A DNA stretch of 64,000 nt, from contig CM065684.1 in NCBI GenBank assembly GCA_017654935.2, forward strand, positions 58,974,177 to 59,038,176. Reading direction: 5' to 3'. Source of the DNA: Phymorhynchus buccinoides. Taxonomy: Eukaryota; Mollusca; Gastropoda; Neogastropoda; Raphitomidae. A program made the position numbers and the translations under genes. Of the stretch, positions 36,801 to 49,900 are shown piece after piece. The first letter of the stretch is position 1, and the number at the start of each line of letters is the position of its first letter. Below the pieces are notes generated by a model. It searched no databases. It worked only from the letters and a program-made list of their open reading frames with translations, and had not been told where the DNA came from.

Positions 36801-37920
36801 ATCATCATTGTCCTCCATCATTTCCACACTGTATATTACTGCAATGTGTTGCATCATTTCAGGTCTCCTTTTCTGTGGGTCCACGCAGGTCTCCTTTGCT
36901 GTGGGTCCACGCAGTGTTTGCAGTGCACAGAACTTGGTCGTCATCATCATTGTCTTCCATCATTTCCACGCTGTATATTATTGCAATATATTGCAATGTA
37001 TTGCATCATTTCAGGTCTTCTTTGCTGTGGGTCCATGCAGTGTTTGCAGTGCTGTACTTGGTCGTCATCATCATTGTCCTCCATCATTTCCACGCTGTAT
37101 ATTATTGCAATGTATTGCATCATTTCAGGTCTCCTTTGCTGTGGGTCCATGCAGTGTTTGCAGTGCTGTACTTCATCATTTCCACGCTGTATATTATTGC
37201 AATGTATTGCATCATTTCAGGTCTCCTTTGCTGTGGGTCCACACAGTGTTTGCAGTGCTGTACTTGGTCGTCATCATCATTGTGCTTCACCATTTCCACG
37301 CTGTATATTATTGCAATATATTGCATTGTATTGCATTATTTCAGGTCTCCTTTGCTGTGGGTCCACGCAGTGTTTGCAGTGCACTGAACTTGGTCATCGT
37401 CATCATTGTCCTCCATCATTTCCACGCTGTATATTATTGCAATGTATTGCATTGTATTGCATCATTTCAGGTCTTCTTTGCTGTGGGTCCACGCTGTGTT
37501 TGCAGTGCTGTACTTGATCATCATCATCATTGTGCTTCACCATTTCCACGCTGTATGTTACTGCAATGTATTGCATCATTTCAGGTCTCCTTTGCTGTGG
37601 GTCCACGCTGTGTTTGCAGTGCTGTACTTGGTCATCATCATCATTGTCCTCCATCATTTCCACGCTGTATGTTACTGCAATGTATTGCAATGTGTTGCAT
37701 CATTTCAGGTCTCCTTTGCTGTGGGTCCATGCTGTGTTTGCAGTGCTGTACTTGGTCGTCATCATCATTGTGCTTCACCACTTCCACGCCAATCTGGATG
37801 TGGAGGAGGACGAACAGGTAATATGGATACGTTTTCTTGAATGATCTACTAAGGTATTCTTTTTACTAAAAATTCACAAGAGGGGTCTCTGTCTCTCTGT
37901 AGTCTGTGTCTCTCTCTGTC

Positions 37921-37976
<56 letters not shown>

Positions 37977-40900
37977 ATGCAATCTGTTGTATATATCTAC
38001 TCTGAATAAAGTATCTGGATTTCTATCTCTGTATGCTCTCTCTCTCTCCTCTCTCTCTGTCTATGTGTGTGGGTGGGTGGTCAGTACGTGTTTAAAAATA
38101 ATAAAATATTCCCTAAGGGAGGGGAGGGAGGGGGAGGGGCAGATAAAACATTAAATAAACTTTTTTTTCTCTATGGGATGGATGTAAAAACATTTTCAAT
38201 GCCTACTTTGCTGTTTACCTTGACCACCCCTCCCCTTCCCTGCCCAAATAAATGTGTGTTCATTTGTGCTGTTAGCTTTTGGGAGGAGGAGAGTATTAAG
38301 CGTGTGCAAAGGGGGGCTGGGATTGAAAGAAGCTTAAATAGGCGAAGTGTTGTTCTAAAGAGATGTGGGGCATGATGGAATGTTGTCAGTGAGGAGTAGT
38401 GTGCAAAGGGGGGCTGGGATTGAAAGAAGCTTAAATAGGCGAAGTGTTGTTCTAAAGAGATGTGGGGCAAGATGGAATGTTGTCAGTGAGGGGTAGTGTG
38501 CAAAGGGTGGCTGGGATTGAGAGAAGCTTAAATAGGCGAAGTGTTGTTCTAAAGAGATGTGGGGCAAGATGGAATGTTGTCAGTGAGGGGTAGTGTGCAA
38601 AGGGTGGCTGGGATTGAGAGAAGCTTAAATAGGCGAAGTGTTGTTCTAAAGAGATGTGGGGCAAGATGGAATGTTGTCAGTGAGGGGTAGTGTGCAAAGG
38701 GTGGCTGGGATTGAGAGAAGCTTAAATAGGCGAAGTGTTGTTCTAAAGAGATGTGGGGCAAGATGGAATGTTGTCAGTGAGGGGTAGTGTGCAAAGGGGG
38801 GCTGGGATTGAGAGAAGCTTAAATAGGCGAAGTGTTGTTCTAAAGAGATGTGGGGCAAGATGGAATGTTGTCAGTGAGGGGTAGTGTGCAAAGGGTGGCT
38901 GGGATTGAGAGAAGCTTAAATAGGCGAAGTGTTGTTCTAAAGAGATGTGGGGCAAGATGGAATGTTGTCAGTGAGGGGTAGTGTGCAAGAGGGCGTGCGG
39001 TTGTTGAAGAGAGCGTGGCGTGCGAAGCACCTTTTGTTTTATTTTTTATTTTGCATAGGAAGTGAGAAGGGATCTTAGATGTGTAAGAATGGGTGAAGAA
39101 CTGGGCACACTTTTGTAAAAAAAACAATTACCGTTTTTGGGGGGGTACTATAATGCGCACCTTATAAGGCTCATCCCCCCAAATTTAATACAAAACTCAG
39201 ATTTGTTCTTACTATATTATCAGTCATATTATAAGGCGCAGGGGTCTCAGTCTGATAAAAAAAAAGTATCGCCTTATAGTCTGAAGAGTATATAATATGT
39301 AGATTTTAACCCTTTCACCGCCAATGGCGCATTTTTGCACCACAATTACTCGATACCCATGTCATTAAAATCCTTCAAATCAGGGTCTGTTATTCAATAA
39401 TATTGTGTTCCTAAATTTGGGCAGCAAGGATTGACCCTATTCTAAATGTGTCATAGAGAAATCTCATAATTTTGCAGACGAAATCTTTTCTGTAGCCAAG
39501 TAAGTCTAATGGAAATGTTTGGCTCAAAGATGGCTGGCGGTGAAAGGGTTAATGTAAGAGTTTACATATTATTATAACTTGTGTTGTTTTTGTGTATGTG
39601 TGTATCGTGACCGCAAAACAGTTATCCTTTGTGATGGACAAACTAGAATTGATTGATTGATTAGTCTTGGTATTGTTTTGTTTTGCCAGGTGTCGAGAAC
39701 TCTGATGATCTCCAATATACCAAAGAACAAATGCTTTGGAGAAAACATCCGGCTTCATTTTCAGTGAGTAGCAGACCTCTTTTCTGTGATTGTTGAAAAC
39801 TGTTGTTCCATTGTGGATAATCACATTCAGTGTCAGGTTTAGCTGATCGACAAAGTCTATTATGATCTAAGAAACTGGATTTTTGTCTGAAAAGTGAGTG
39901 TCTGTGTGAAGTGTGTGTTACTGGTACTTTATTTGCTGTAGTTGTGTTTTATGAAGACAGTTTTTTGTCTGTAGACATTTGTTTCCTGAAGACAGTTTTG
40001 GTTTTCTGTACACATATTTAATTTATGTGTTGTCTTTTTGTTGTTTTTTCTTTTTTTTTCTTGTGGATTTTGAGGATATGCTTATTTCAAAATTTTAAAG
40101 TGTTATTGTTATTACAATAATATGATAAAGCAGGCATGGGAATTGTCCGCGAATTCGCAGATTTCCGCGAAAACTTTTTTGAAATTGTTACTAAATACTT
40201 CGTTTATGTTACTAAATACAGACAAACCCCCATTTTACGACCCTCTGTTAAGCGACCACCTCTCATTTGAGACCGGATTTGTTGGCACGGATGCATTTTA
40301 CTATGTAAACGACCTCTCTTAAACGACTTCCTCTAAAACGCGACTTACGACCGCCATTTTGTTGGTTTTTACGACCGTTGTTGTCGTCTGCATAGACTTC
40401 GAGCAAAGGGAAACAACCACGGTCAAGGGCCTGAAAACGGAGTCGCTTCCCTTGTTGTAGAAAAGATGGCGGAAAGCGTAGGAAAAGCACGAAAACCACT
40501 GACTTTGAAAAAGAAAACCACTGACTTTGGACGAGAGTGGAGGTGATTATAAGAAGTCGGCGAAGTGAAACTGTAATACATCGATTGCACAATCCTATGG
40601 AGTTGGAAAGACCCAAATCCAGTTTTAATACGTCATTGTATGTGTGCATGAAGAAGAGAGTATGAACTGTGCTGAACTTTTTCTTTCTACGGCTGCCAGT
40701 GAAAACCTCCGTCATACGACCCCTCCAATTTACGACCGATTTTTCCGGACATTTTGGAAGTCTTAAAATAGAGGTTTGTCTGTACTTCAATTGGGGGGGC
40801 TTTTTCAGGCTTTTCAGAGTTTTTTGTCTCTGACAATTCCCATGCCTGTAAAGATACATATACCATATTTTTCGGATCATTAGGCGCTGCTGTGTATAAG

Positions 40901-43900
40901 GCGAATAGGGCAATTTTCAAGAAGAATCTGAAAAAATTAACATAAAAGGCACCCTCGTTTATAAGGCGATACACACCTCGCAAAAGAAAGTCGAAGTTTG
41001 ACGTACACGTCCTGTAAACGCTTACCGACCGCCATTACTGCTGTCATAAACGAGAGTTGGCTCCCTTCTCAAATAATCAAACTTCCGTGCGACTTCCGGT
41101 TGTTGTGTTTGGACTTTTCTTCGCGAAAACTGATAGAATTATGGCATTTTAAGCTCTACAACGATGCTTTTTACATCCAATGAAGGGTTATGGCATCTGT
41201 TGGACAGTATCTCGGATGATAATAGGGATTTTGAAGCATTTTAACGTGAGTATTCGTCATATCGGCGACTCGTTACCACTTTCGATGTTGTGACTCACAG
41301 TAGACTGTACTGAACACGGCAATCGTTGCGTCTCTTCTCACGATTTTGTTGACTAATAGGGTGCCCTCGTTTATTAGGCGTATAGGTCGAAATTGGAGAA
41401 CAAAATATTGCCTTATAGTCCGAAAATGACGGTATATGGTACAAACAGGGTTGAAAATTGTGCGTGTTGTTTCTTCCACAGGGAGGCGTACCCAGAGGTG
41501 GTGGTCAGTGACATCCAGTTCGCCTACAACATCACTGACCTCGTCAACCTGGACAAGAAGAGGTCAGTAGGCTGCTGTTTCCATCGTAGGAACACCGGAG
41601 GGCCAAGTTCCCCCACCTTCTGGAAGTTCTGTGCTAGCAACTTGCTCTAATCTATCACTCTCTTTGACCATGCATTTTCCTCTTCTTACTATCATCTACT
41701 TATTTCTGACTTATTGGCCAGTTCTCATGCCATTTTTGTGTGGTTTTTTTTCAAAAACATCTTCAAAATCTACCTCTTCATTTTTTTTCTCTCTGCAATC
41801 TTCCAAATAATTTTTTGCTTTGAGCTTTTCCGAAATTGGAATATGTCTGCTGAATGCATTAGGGAAACCATTGAAAACTGAAAAACTGACACATACGTAC
41901 CTCACCCATTATGGCCATATGGCCTGGGAACGCAGAAGAAGAAGAAGAAGGCTGCTGGTTTTTTGGCATGCGTCATGATTTGTTGTTGATGGTGAGTCTG
42001 CTTGTTTCTCACATAAATGCAACATAATCCATATGCTGTCATTTGGGGAAAACATGTTTGCCCCCCTTTGCATGTTTACGACTTTTGATCTCAAAGTCTG
42101 GTTCTTTCAGTTTCATGACAACAACTCTAGGCTAACCCTATCCCTTTCCTGAGAATGGCAGAATGTTGCTTCTCAGTGTGAAAATGTTCAGGGGGGTAGT
42201 CTAAAATGATATTGCCGTCATTGCCGCCCTTCACTGCCCGTCCCGTGTCTACTACGGGGGTGTGATGTCACTGATGATGTCATAGCCCTGGAATGCTGGA
42301 TTTGGGGTTTAGACATGTCAGGAAAGACATATCTCTAAATGATTTTCTCAGATTTAGTCTAAGAGGTCTCTTTTAAATTTTGTGATAAGAAAAATCGATT
42401 TCTCATTTTCCTCTGGCAGTGAAGGGGTTAATGGTTTTACTTTCAGTCTCTTTCAATCAAAGTTTTTGTCAAGGTTGCCTCTTCTTGTTTGAGAGAGAAA
42501 AAAAGTAAGAACTGCAAGTACAGGTGTGTTTTTTCTGTGCTTCGACTGGGTCATTTTCTAATTATAATTGAAAACGTTATTTTGTTGTTGTTGGACAGAT
42601 TTTTTTTGATTTTTTAATTGTCAATGTGCTTGTAAGTTTTGACTGATCACGTTTCTAAAGGAAAATCAAATTTTTGTGTGTGGACTTTTTCCACTGATAC
42701 GTACGTTTTATTTGTCTCGAAGATTTGCTCTGAAATAATACACGCCATCTTTCCCGTCAAGTTTTGCACTTAATTTCTGAACATTTCACGTGCACAGACA
42801 AAGAGCCGGGGAGGCGCGCATCTATTCCGAGATGGAACACCGCAGGACGGGCAACCGTCCCCTCATGTACCCCTACATGTGTGGACAACTCTGCTGCAGC
42901 ACTTGCTGCGGCTATAAGCAGGTCCGTACTGGATTGTCTCTCCTGATAAATTGCTTCCTCTGATGAATGGTCAACCTAGCTCGCCAATTTGACCGCCAGG
43001 TGGCAACCAACTCAATAGGGGCTTATCTCGTGATATCTTTAGTTGGGGGTAGAGAAAGAGAGAGAGGGGGAGGGACTCCTCTTCCCCTCTCTCTCTCCCT
43101 CCCTCTCTCTCTCTCTCTTTATCCCCAACTAAGAATATAGAGAGGATTAGCCCCACTCAAGCGTTATGCCACCTGGGGGTCAAAACAGCCAGCTAAGCCG
43201 CTCATTGCCTCCCCTACAAAAGCTTTGCTCCCCTGATGGATTGTCTCTCCTGGTAGTCTCCAGTTATACAGTGGAACCTCCCTATTAAGACCTTGAAGAA
43301 TCAGAACACAAAATATGACTTGACTCTTCTAGCGCCATGTATTGTTTTGACGTCTTGGATGTCCGTTGCATATCAGCCGACAAGAGGGGAGTAGGTATTT
43401 GTTTTGAGTGCACATGTGGTGCTTTAATGGAAAAATCACGGACATAAGCTTTTGACATAAGCTTTGTAAACTTAATAGGGAGGTTTCACTGTATAAGATC
43501 ATTTCCCCTGATGTACCCCTACATGTATGGACATTTGTGCTGCAGTCACACTTATTGTAGCAAAGTTTGAGTCGACGCCAACACATCAACTTGAGAAGTA
43601 AATAACATATTTTTGTTCCAATTTTAGGGAAATTATTTTGTTTGTTTTCAATGTTCATTAACATGTTTTTTTTAATAAAATGCAAAAACTAGTACACGTA
43701 TAACCATGAGCACACAAGAATGCTTAAAAAAAGCAAATTACTGACAGGTTTTAGTCTCTGTTTCATTTTCCATCATTTGCAGCAAAGTGTTTTTTCAAAA
43801 TTGTGCATGTGGTTATGTGTAAATGCGTGCGTCTATGTGTGTTCATTCTCAGGTGGATGCCATCAATTTCTACATGGAAGAGGAAGCCGAGCTGATGAGG

Positions 43901-46900
43901 GCCTGCGATGATGAGAGAGAGACAGCGTATAGGGACCCCATCGGTATAGCCTTCATCACTCTGCAGTCAGAGATGCAGGCCCAGAGGTGTGTGATGTGTG
44001 TCTGTCTGTCTGTCTGTGTGAGTGATGAGGAGAGGGAGACAGCGTATAGGGACCCCATCGGTATAGCCTTCATCACTCTGCAGTCAGAGATGCAGGCCCA
44101 GAGGTTTGTGGTGTGTGTCTGTCTGTCTGTCTGTGTGAGCGATGAGGAGAGGGAGACAGCGTATAGGGACCCCATCGGTATAGCCTTCATCACTCTGCAG
44201 TCAGAGATGCAGGCCCAGAGGTGTGTGGTGTGTGTCTGTCTGTCTGTCTGTGTGAGTGATGAGGAGAGGGAGACAGCGTATAGGGACCCCATCGGTATAG
44301 CCTTCATCACTCTGCAGTCAGAGATGCAGGCCCAGAGGTTTGTGGTGTGTGTCTGTCTGTGTGAGCGATGAGGAGAGGGAGACAGCGTATAGGGACCCCA
44401 TCGGTATAGCCTTCATCACTCTGCAGTCAGAGATGCAGTCCCAGAGGTTTGTGGTGTGTGTCTGTCTGTGTGAGCGATGAGGAGAGAGAGACAGCGTATA
44501 GGGACCCCATCGGTATAGCCTTCATCACTCTGCAGTCAGAGATGCAGGCCCAGAGGTGTGTGTGTGTGTCTGTCTGTCTGTCTGTGTGAGCGATGAGGAG
44601 AGAGAGACAGCGTATAGGGACCCCATCGGTATAGCCTTCATCACTCTGCAGTCACAGATGCAGGCCCAGAGGTGTGTGGTGTGTGTCTGTCTGTGTGAGC
44701 GATGAGGAGAGGGAGACAGCGTATAGGGACCCCATCGGTATAGCCGTCATCACTCTGCAGTCACAGATGCAGGCCCAAAGGTGTGTGTGTGTGTGTGTAA
44801 TGAAGAACATTGGAACATTGGAAAACTTTATTTAACAAGGAGACAGAGAGAGAGAGCTTTCAGGAACCCCATCGGTATCACTTTCATCACACTGCAATCA
44901 GATATGTAGGCCCAGAGGTTTGTGGTGTGTGTCTGTCTGTCTGTCTCCTCGAGATGGAGACAGTATTGCTTTCATCGCACTGCAGTCAGATGCAGGTCCA
45001 GAGGTGTGTGTGTGTGAGTGTGAGTGTTCCCCTGTCATTAAAGCTCCGCTCTCTTTCTGTTCTCTCTCTTGCCATTAGGTATGTTTCTGCTATATTCCAT
45101 CTTTGTCATCCGTGTGTGTTCACTTTGCATTGCTTTTTTGTTTGAATGCGTTATGAATGCTAACGTGTGTGTGCGCTTTGATTTGATTTCTATCAAGATT
45201 CAGTGCCGTATAAATACTGTATGTTGTTGTTGTGTTGTGTGTGTGTGTGTGATGAGGAGAGGGAGACAGCGTGCAGGTATCACTTTCATCACACTGCAGT
45301 CAGAGATGCAGGCCCAGAGGTGTGTGTATCTGTGTGTGTGTGTGTGTGTGTGTATATTCATATTTATGTTATTTATGGTCATAGAGACTCCTCTTGTTGA
45401 AATTCGGGCAGCTCCCACGTGGAGAGCGCGTCGCCGCAGCGCAGCGCCACCCATATGAATATGTGTGTGTGTGTTTCGAGCAGTATTGTATTGATTATGG
45501 CAGTGTCAGTCTTATCTGTATGGTACTCAAATCATTGATTGTGATATTGGTATCCTACGGATGATACTCAAAGCATAGAAATTATTCACAGGTTGCAAGC
45601 GGTTTTCCAAGCCAACTGCAAGGGTACTCACAACTGTTCAGATGAGCAGTTTGTATAGAGTTTATGTGTTAGAATCGCTTGATATTACATAGTCCTTAAG
45701 CATGGGATGCATTTGCGTGTTAACAGGTTTGCGAGTGGATTTCTGAGCCAACTGCAAGGGCGCTCACAACCCGCAGATGAACAGTTTGCATAGCGTTAGT
45801 GTCACTTGATATTACATTGCATGGGATGCATTTGCGTGTTAACAGGTTGCGAGCAGATTTCCGAGCCAACTGCAAGGGCACTCACAACCCGCAGATGTCC
45901 AGCGTGTACCAGGAGCTTCACGTGCAGGACTGGCAGGTTCACTTCGCCCCCTCCCCGGAAAACATCTACTGGTGAATGGGTTTATTTAGCCCTTGATTCA
46001 TGTGCCGGCTTTTGCTCTAACACAGTCAAGAGAGTTATACCCCCAGACTATTTTGCCAGGTTGGCTGTATCAGTTGCCTTTTTCATGGCATGATTTGCCC
46101 AATGACCTGTGAAGTCTAAACAGTGACGCATTACTCCTGGCCTATTATTTTCGAAGCTGACCCCACGTTTTCTGTAATTATATGACCCATGAAGATGAAG
46201 CTCTGGCACCAATTTCGGCATGTGTCACTGTTTTCAGACTTCATAGGTCGTGTGACCCCTGGCTACACAAAAATCAGGGATCTTCTTCTTCTGCGTTCCC
46301 AGGCCTTATGGCCATAATGGTTAAGGTTAGGGTTATGTGATATGGTGTGTGTCCTGTTTTCAGTTTGCACTGGTCTCCCTGCTGCGTACAGCCAACACAT
46401 TCCGATTTCGGAGGAGCTCAAAGGAGAACAAATATTTTGAAGATTTATTTTCTTAAAAAGGCAGGAGAATGGGCCAATAAGTCGGAAAGATAGTAAATAA
46501 TAGAAAGCAAAGGGAAAAGGAAGAGTCAAAGAGAGTGGCAGATTAGAGGAAGTTACAAGCACAAAACTTCAGCAAGGTGGGGGAACTATTTATACGAAAG
46601 ACACCCCAGTATCCCCACGGGGAGAGACTCATGGAGGGGGCGGGGTCATCCAGCTCCCCGTATGGAGGCACGAGGCATCCACCCTTTGCCCCAGAATGGG
46701 GGATCAATACAGGCCATTGACCCGGGCCCCTCAACAATCTGAAGCTCTGTAGCAGCTACCGTATTTTTCGTAGGCGATACTTCTTTCCCTGACTGAGACC
46801 CCTGCGCTTTAGAATATGACTAACAATAATGTAAGAAAGTGTAATGGCAGAGTCTGAATGTTGTGTCAAACTTGTGGGGTACGCCTTAGGCCGTATGCAC

Positions 46901-49900
46901 ACATAAGCGGATATTCCATGCGGAAACCTGTGCGCAATCCATAAATAAGTGAAACAAAGAAGGGAAAATATTTGCGCAAATCTCACCTATATGCGTAAAC
47001 TTTTATCCTTCCTTCATCCACTTATTAAGGGTTTTCCATACGGAACTTACACGTCTAATGTGAACCCGGCCTTATAGTCCGAAAAATATGCTACTATCTG
47101 TGAACTTCTTCTTCTTCTTCTGCATTCCCAGGCCATAAGGCCATAATGGGTAAGGTACATATGTGTCCGGTTTTCAGTTTTCACTGGTCTCCCCGCTGTG
47201 TACAGCCGACACATTCCGATTTTGGAGGAGCTCAAGAGAAAAATTATTTGGATGATGTTTTTGAAAAAATGCAGGAGAATGGGCCAATAAGTCAGAAAGG
47301 TAGTAGATGACAGAAAGCACAGGAAAAAGGCAGAGTCAAAGAGAGTGGCAGATTAGAGGAAGTTACAAGCACAGAAATTCCAGAAGGTGGGGGAACTATT
47401 TTTACGAAAGACCCCCGATATCCCCACGGGGATATCTGTGAAGTAAAGGTGTCTGTTTTGTTCAGGGAGAACCTGTCTGTGCCTAACTGGAAGTGGTGGA
47501 CTAGGGCCATCTGTGAAGTAAAGGTGTCTGTTTTGTTCAGGGAGAACCTGTCTGTGCCTGACTGGAAGTGGTGGACTAGGGCCATCTGTGAAGTAAAGGT
47601 GTCTGTTTTGTTCAGGGAGAACCTGTCTGTGCCTGACTGGAAGTGGTGGACTAGGGTCATCTGTGAAGTAAAGGTGTCTGTTTTGTTCAGGGAGAACCTG
47701 TCTGTGCCTGACTGGAAATGGTGGACTAGGGTCATCTGTGAAGTAAAGGTGTCTGTTTTGTTCAGGGAGAACCTGTCTGTGCCTGACTGGAAGTGGTGGA
47801 CTAGGGCCATCTGTGAAGTAAAGGTGTCTGTTTTGTTCGGGGATAACCTGTCTGTGCCTGACTGGAAGTGGTGGACTAGGGCCATCTGTGAAGTAAAGGT
47901 GTCTGTTTTGTTCAGGGAGAACCTGTCTGTGCCTGACTGGAAATGGTGGACTAGGGTCATCTGTGAAGTAAAGGTGTCTGTTTTGTTCAGGGAGAACCTG
48001 TCTGTGCCTGACTGGAAGTGGTGGACTAGGGCCATCTGTGAAGTAAAGGTGTCTGTTTTGTTCAGGGAGAACCTGTCTGTGCCTGACTGGAAGTGGTGGA
48101 CTAGGGCCATCTGTGAAGTAAAGGTGTCTGTTTTGTTCAGGGAGAACCTGTCTGTGCCTGACTGGAAGTGGTGGACTAGGGCCATCTGTGAAGTAAAGGT
48201 GTCTGTTTTGTTCGGGGATAACCTGTCTGTGCCTGACTGGAAGTGGTGGACTAGGGCCATCTGTGAAGTAAAGGTGTCTGTTTTGTTCAGGGAGAACCTG
48301 TCTGTGCCTGACTGGAAGTGGTGGACTAGGGCCATCTGTGAAGTAAAGGTGTCTGTTTTGTTCAGGGAGAACCTGTCTGTGCCTGACTGGAAGTGGTGGA
48401 CTAGGGCCATCTGCATCAACGGCATTCTGGTGGTGATCCTCTTCTTCCTCACCACGCCCATCATGTTCCTGCACACCCTGGACATGCTCAACATCGACAT
48501 CAAGAAGCCTGCAGAAAAACTGCATGTCAGTACTATTGCGTCTCTTTCTCTCTCTCTTCTCAGTGTGTGTGTGTGTGTTTTCTCACCACCTCCATAATGT
48601 TTGGACTGCACACCCTGGATATGCTCAACATCAAGAAACCAGTAGAGAAACTGCATGTATCATTGCCTCTCTGTTTCTTTCTCTCTCTCTTATACTCTCT
48701 CTCAGTGGGTTTTGTTTTTGTTTGGTTTTTTAAACATTTGTTTTGTGTGTTGATTCTCTTTTTTCTCACTCTCCACATCATATTCCTGCACACCTTGGAT
48801 ATGCTCAACGTCAACATCAAGATGCACGCTGAAAAACTGCACTTGAGAAATATTCATTGCTTTTTGTATTCTGTGTTAAGCTAACCATTACAGTTTGAAT
48901 CTGTTTTGAAAGATTTTTTTTGGGGGGGTTGTTTACCAAACAAAATTTGTAAAATCTTATTTTCCCTTGACAGTGTAAATTGGATTCAGTTCCTTTTTGT
49001 TCATGTTGCTTATACTTCTACCGACAACATCAAATAACATTACCAGCCTTGTTAGATGAAAATTCTTACACTGACACTCTACAGACCTTGTCCACTATAA
49101 CATTAAAGGGGCACCCTGGTGGATGAGTTTTTTGTAAGAAACATGTCGAGATCACCAGGAAAACGCCCTTTACAAAGATCGCAATACTCACTTTGCTCTG
49201 GTTTCCAAGAAATCAAGCCTTCAAATCGGCGATTCCTCCTTGGCGGAGGTGCTGGAAGTCAAATTCTTTCACCCAAAGAGAAGGCGTTTGCCGTCTCTTT
49301 TGTAATGGCCGCCTGTGTTTAGACCAAATCGTTTGCACAAACTTTTCGCAATACAAGCCTTTTTATTTATTTTTTTGGATAAATTTTATACAGACTGGGG
49401 CCATCTGTGAAGTTTCGCTCACAACAAAGGAAATAGCTCCTTTTTTTTTTTTTTACTGCACTATAAAAAAAAACAAAAAACGCTTCAACCACAATGAGTG
49501 ACCTCCACACACCCCATCCAAAATGGCTACTCTCTCCGGCATCTCCGCCAAGGAGGAATCGCTGTTTTGACGGTTTAATTTCTAGGAAACCAGAGCAAAG
49601 TGAGTGTTCCGATCCTTGAAAAGGCTGTCTTTCTGGTGATCTCGACGTGTTTCTTGCAACAACTCATTCGTCAGGGTCCACCTTTAAGATCAACATGTAA
49701 AAGTCTGTAATAGAGAACTCTATTAGTCGATGACATTTTTCTGATCAAATTTTCAGTTACAGAGGATATGCATAATCAAAGAAATGTTTATGTTACCACA
49801 AGTGTTTATCTTGCAGAGTCCCTTTCTGGTTCAATTTCTGCCCACCCTTCTCCTGTGGACCCTGTCGGCCATACTGCCCAACATTGTCTACTACTCTGAC

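Larger units (their letters stand above)
40131..40848. mobile_element. MITE family F, filled copy
   Basis: Ends CAGGCATGGGAATTGTC and GACAATTCCCATGCCTG, flanked by TAAAG on both sides (40126-40130 and 40849-40853), a possible 5-bp target duplication. The element is interrupted at 40219 by a pogo-like element. Compared with the uninterrupted copy at 17587 the host sequence is otherwise colinear. Confidence 0.85.

Noticed and set aside
36031..37840. Three overlapping + strand frames of 446-596 residues rich in TM-like repeats
   Set aside because: They are readings through the TM2 exon-fragment array and its intron pieces. They are not counted as a separate gene.
47292..48656. Minus-strand frames of 390 and 454 residues opposite the TM3 array
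   Set aside because: 75-bp periodicity keeps every frame open. The + strand frame is the one connected to the channel exon.
49391..49412. A displaced piece of the TM3 array
   Set aside because: Only about 16 bp (GGGCCATCTGTGAAGT) match, inside a family D MITE. Too short to separate from chance without a search.
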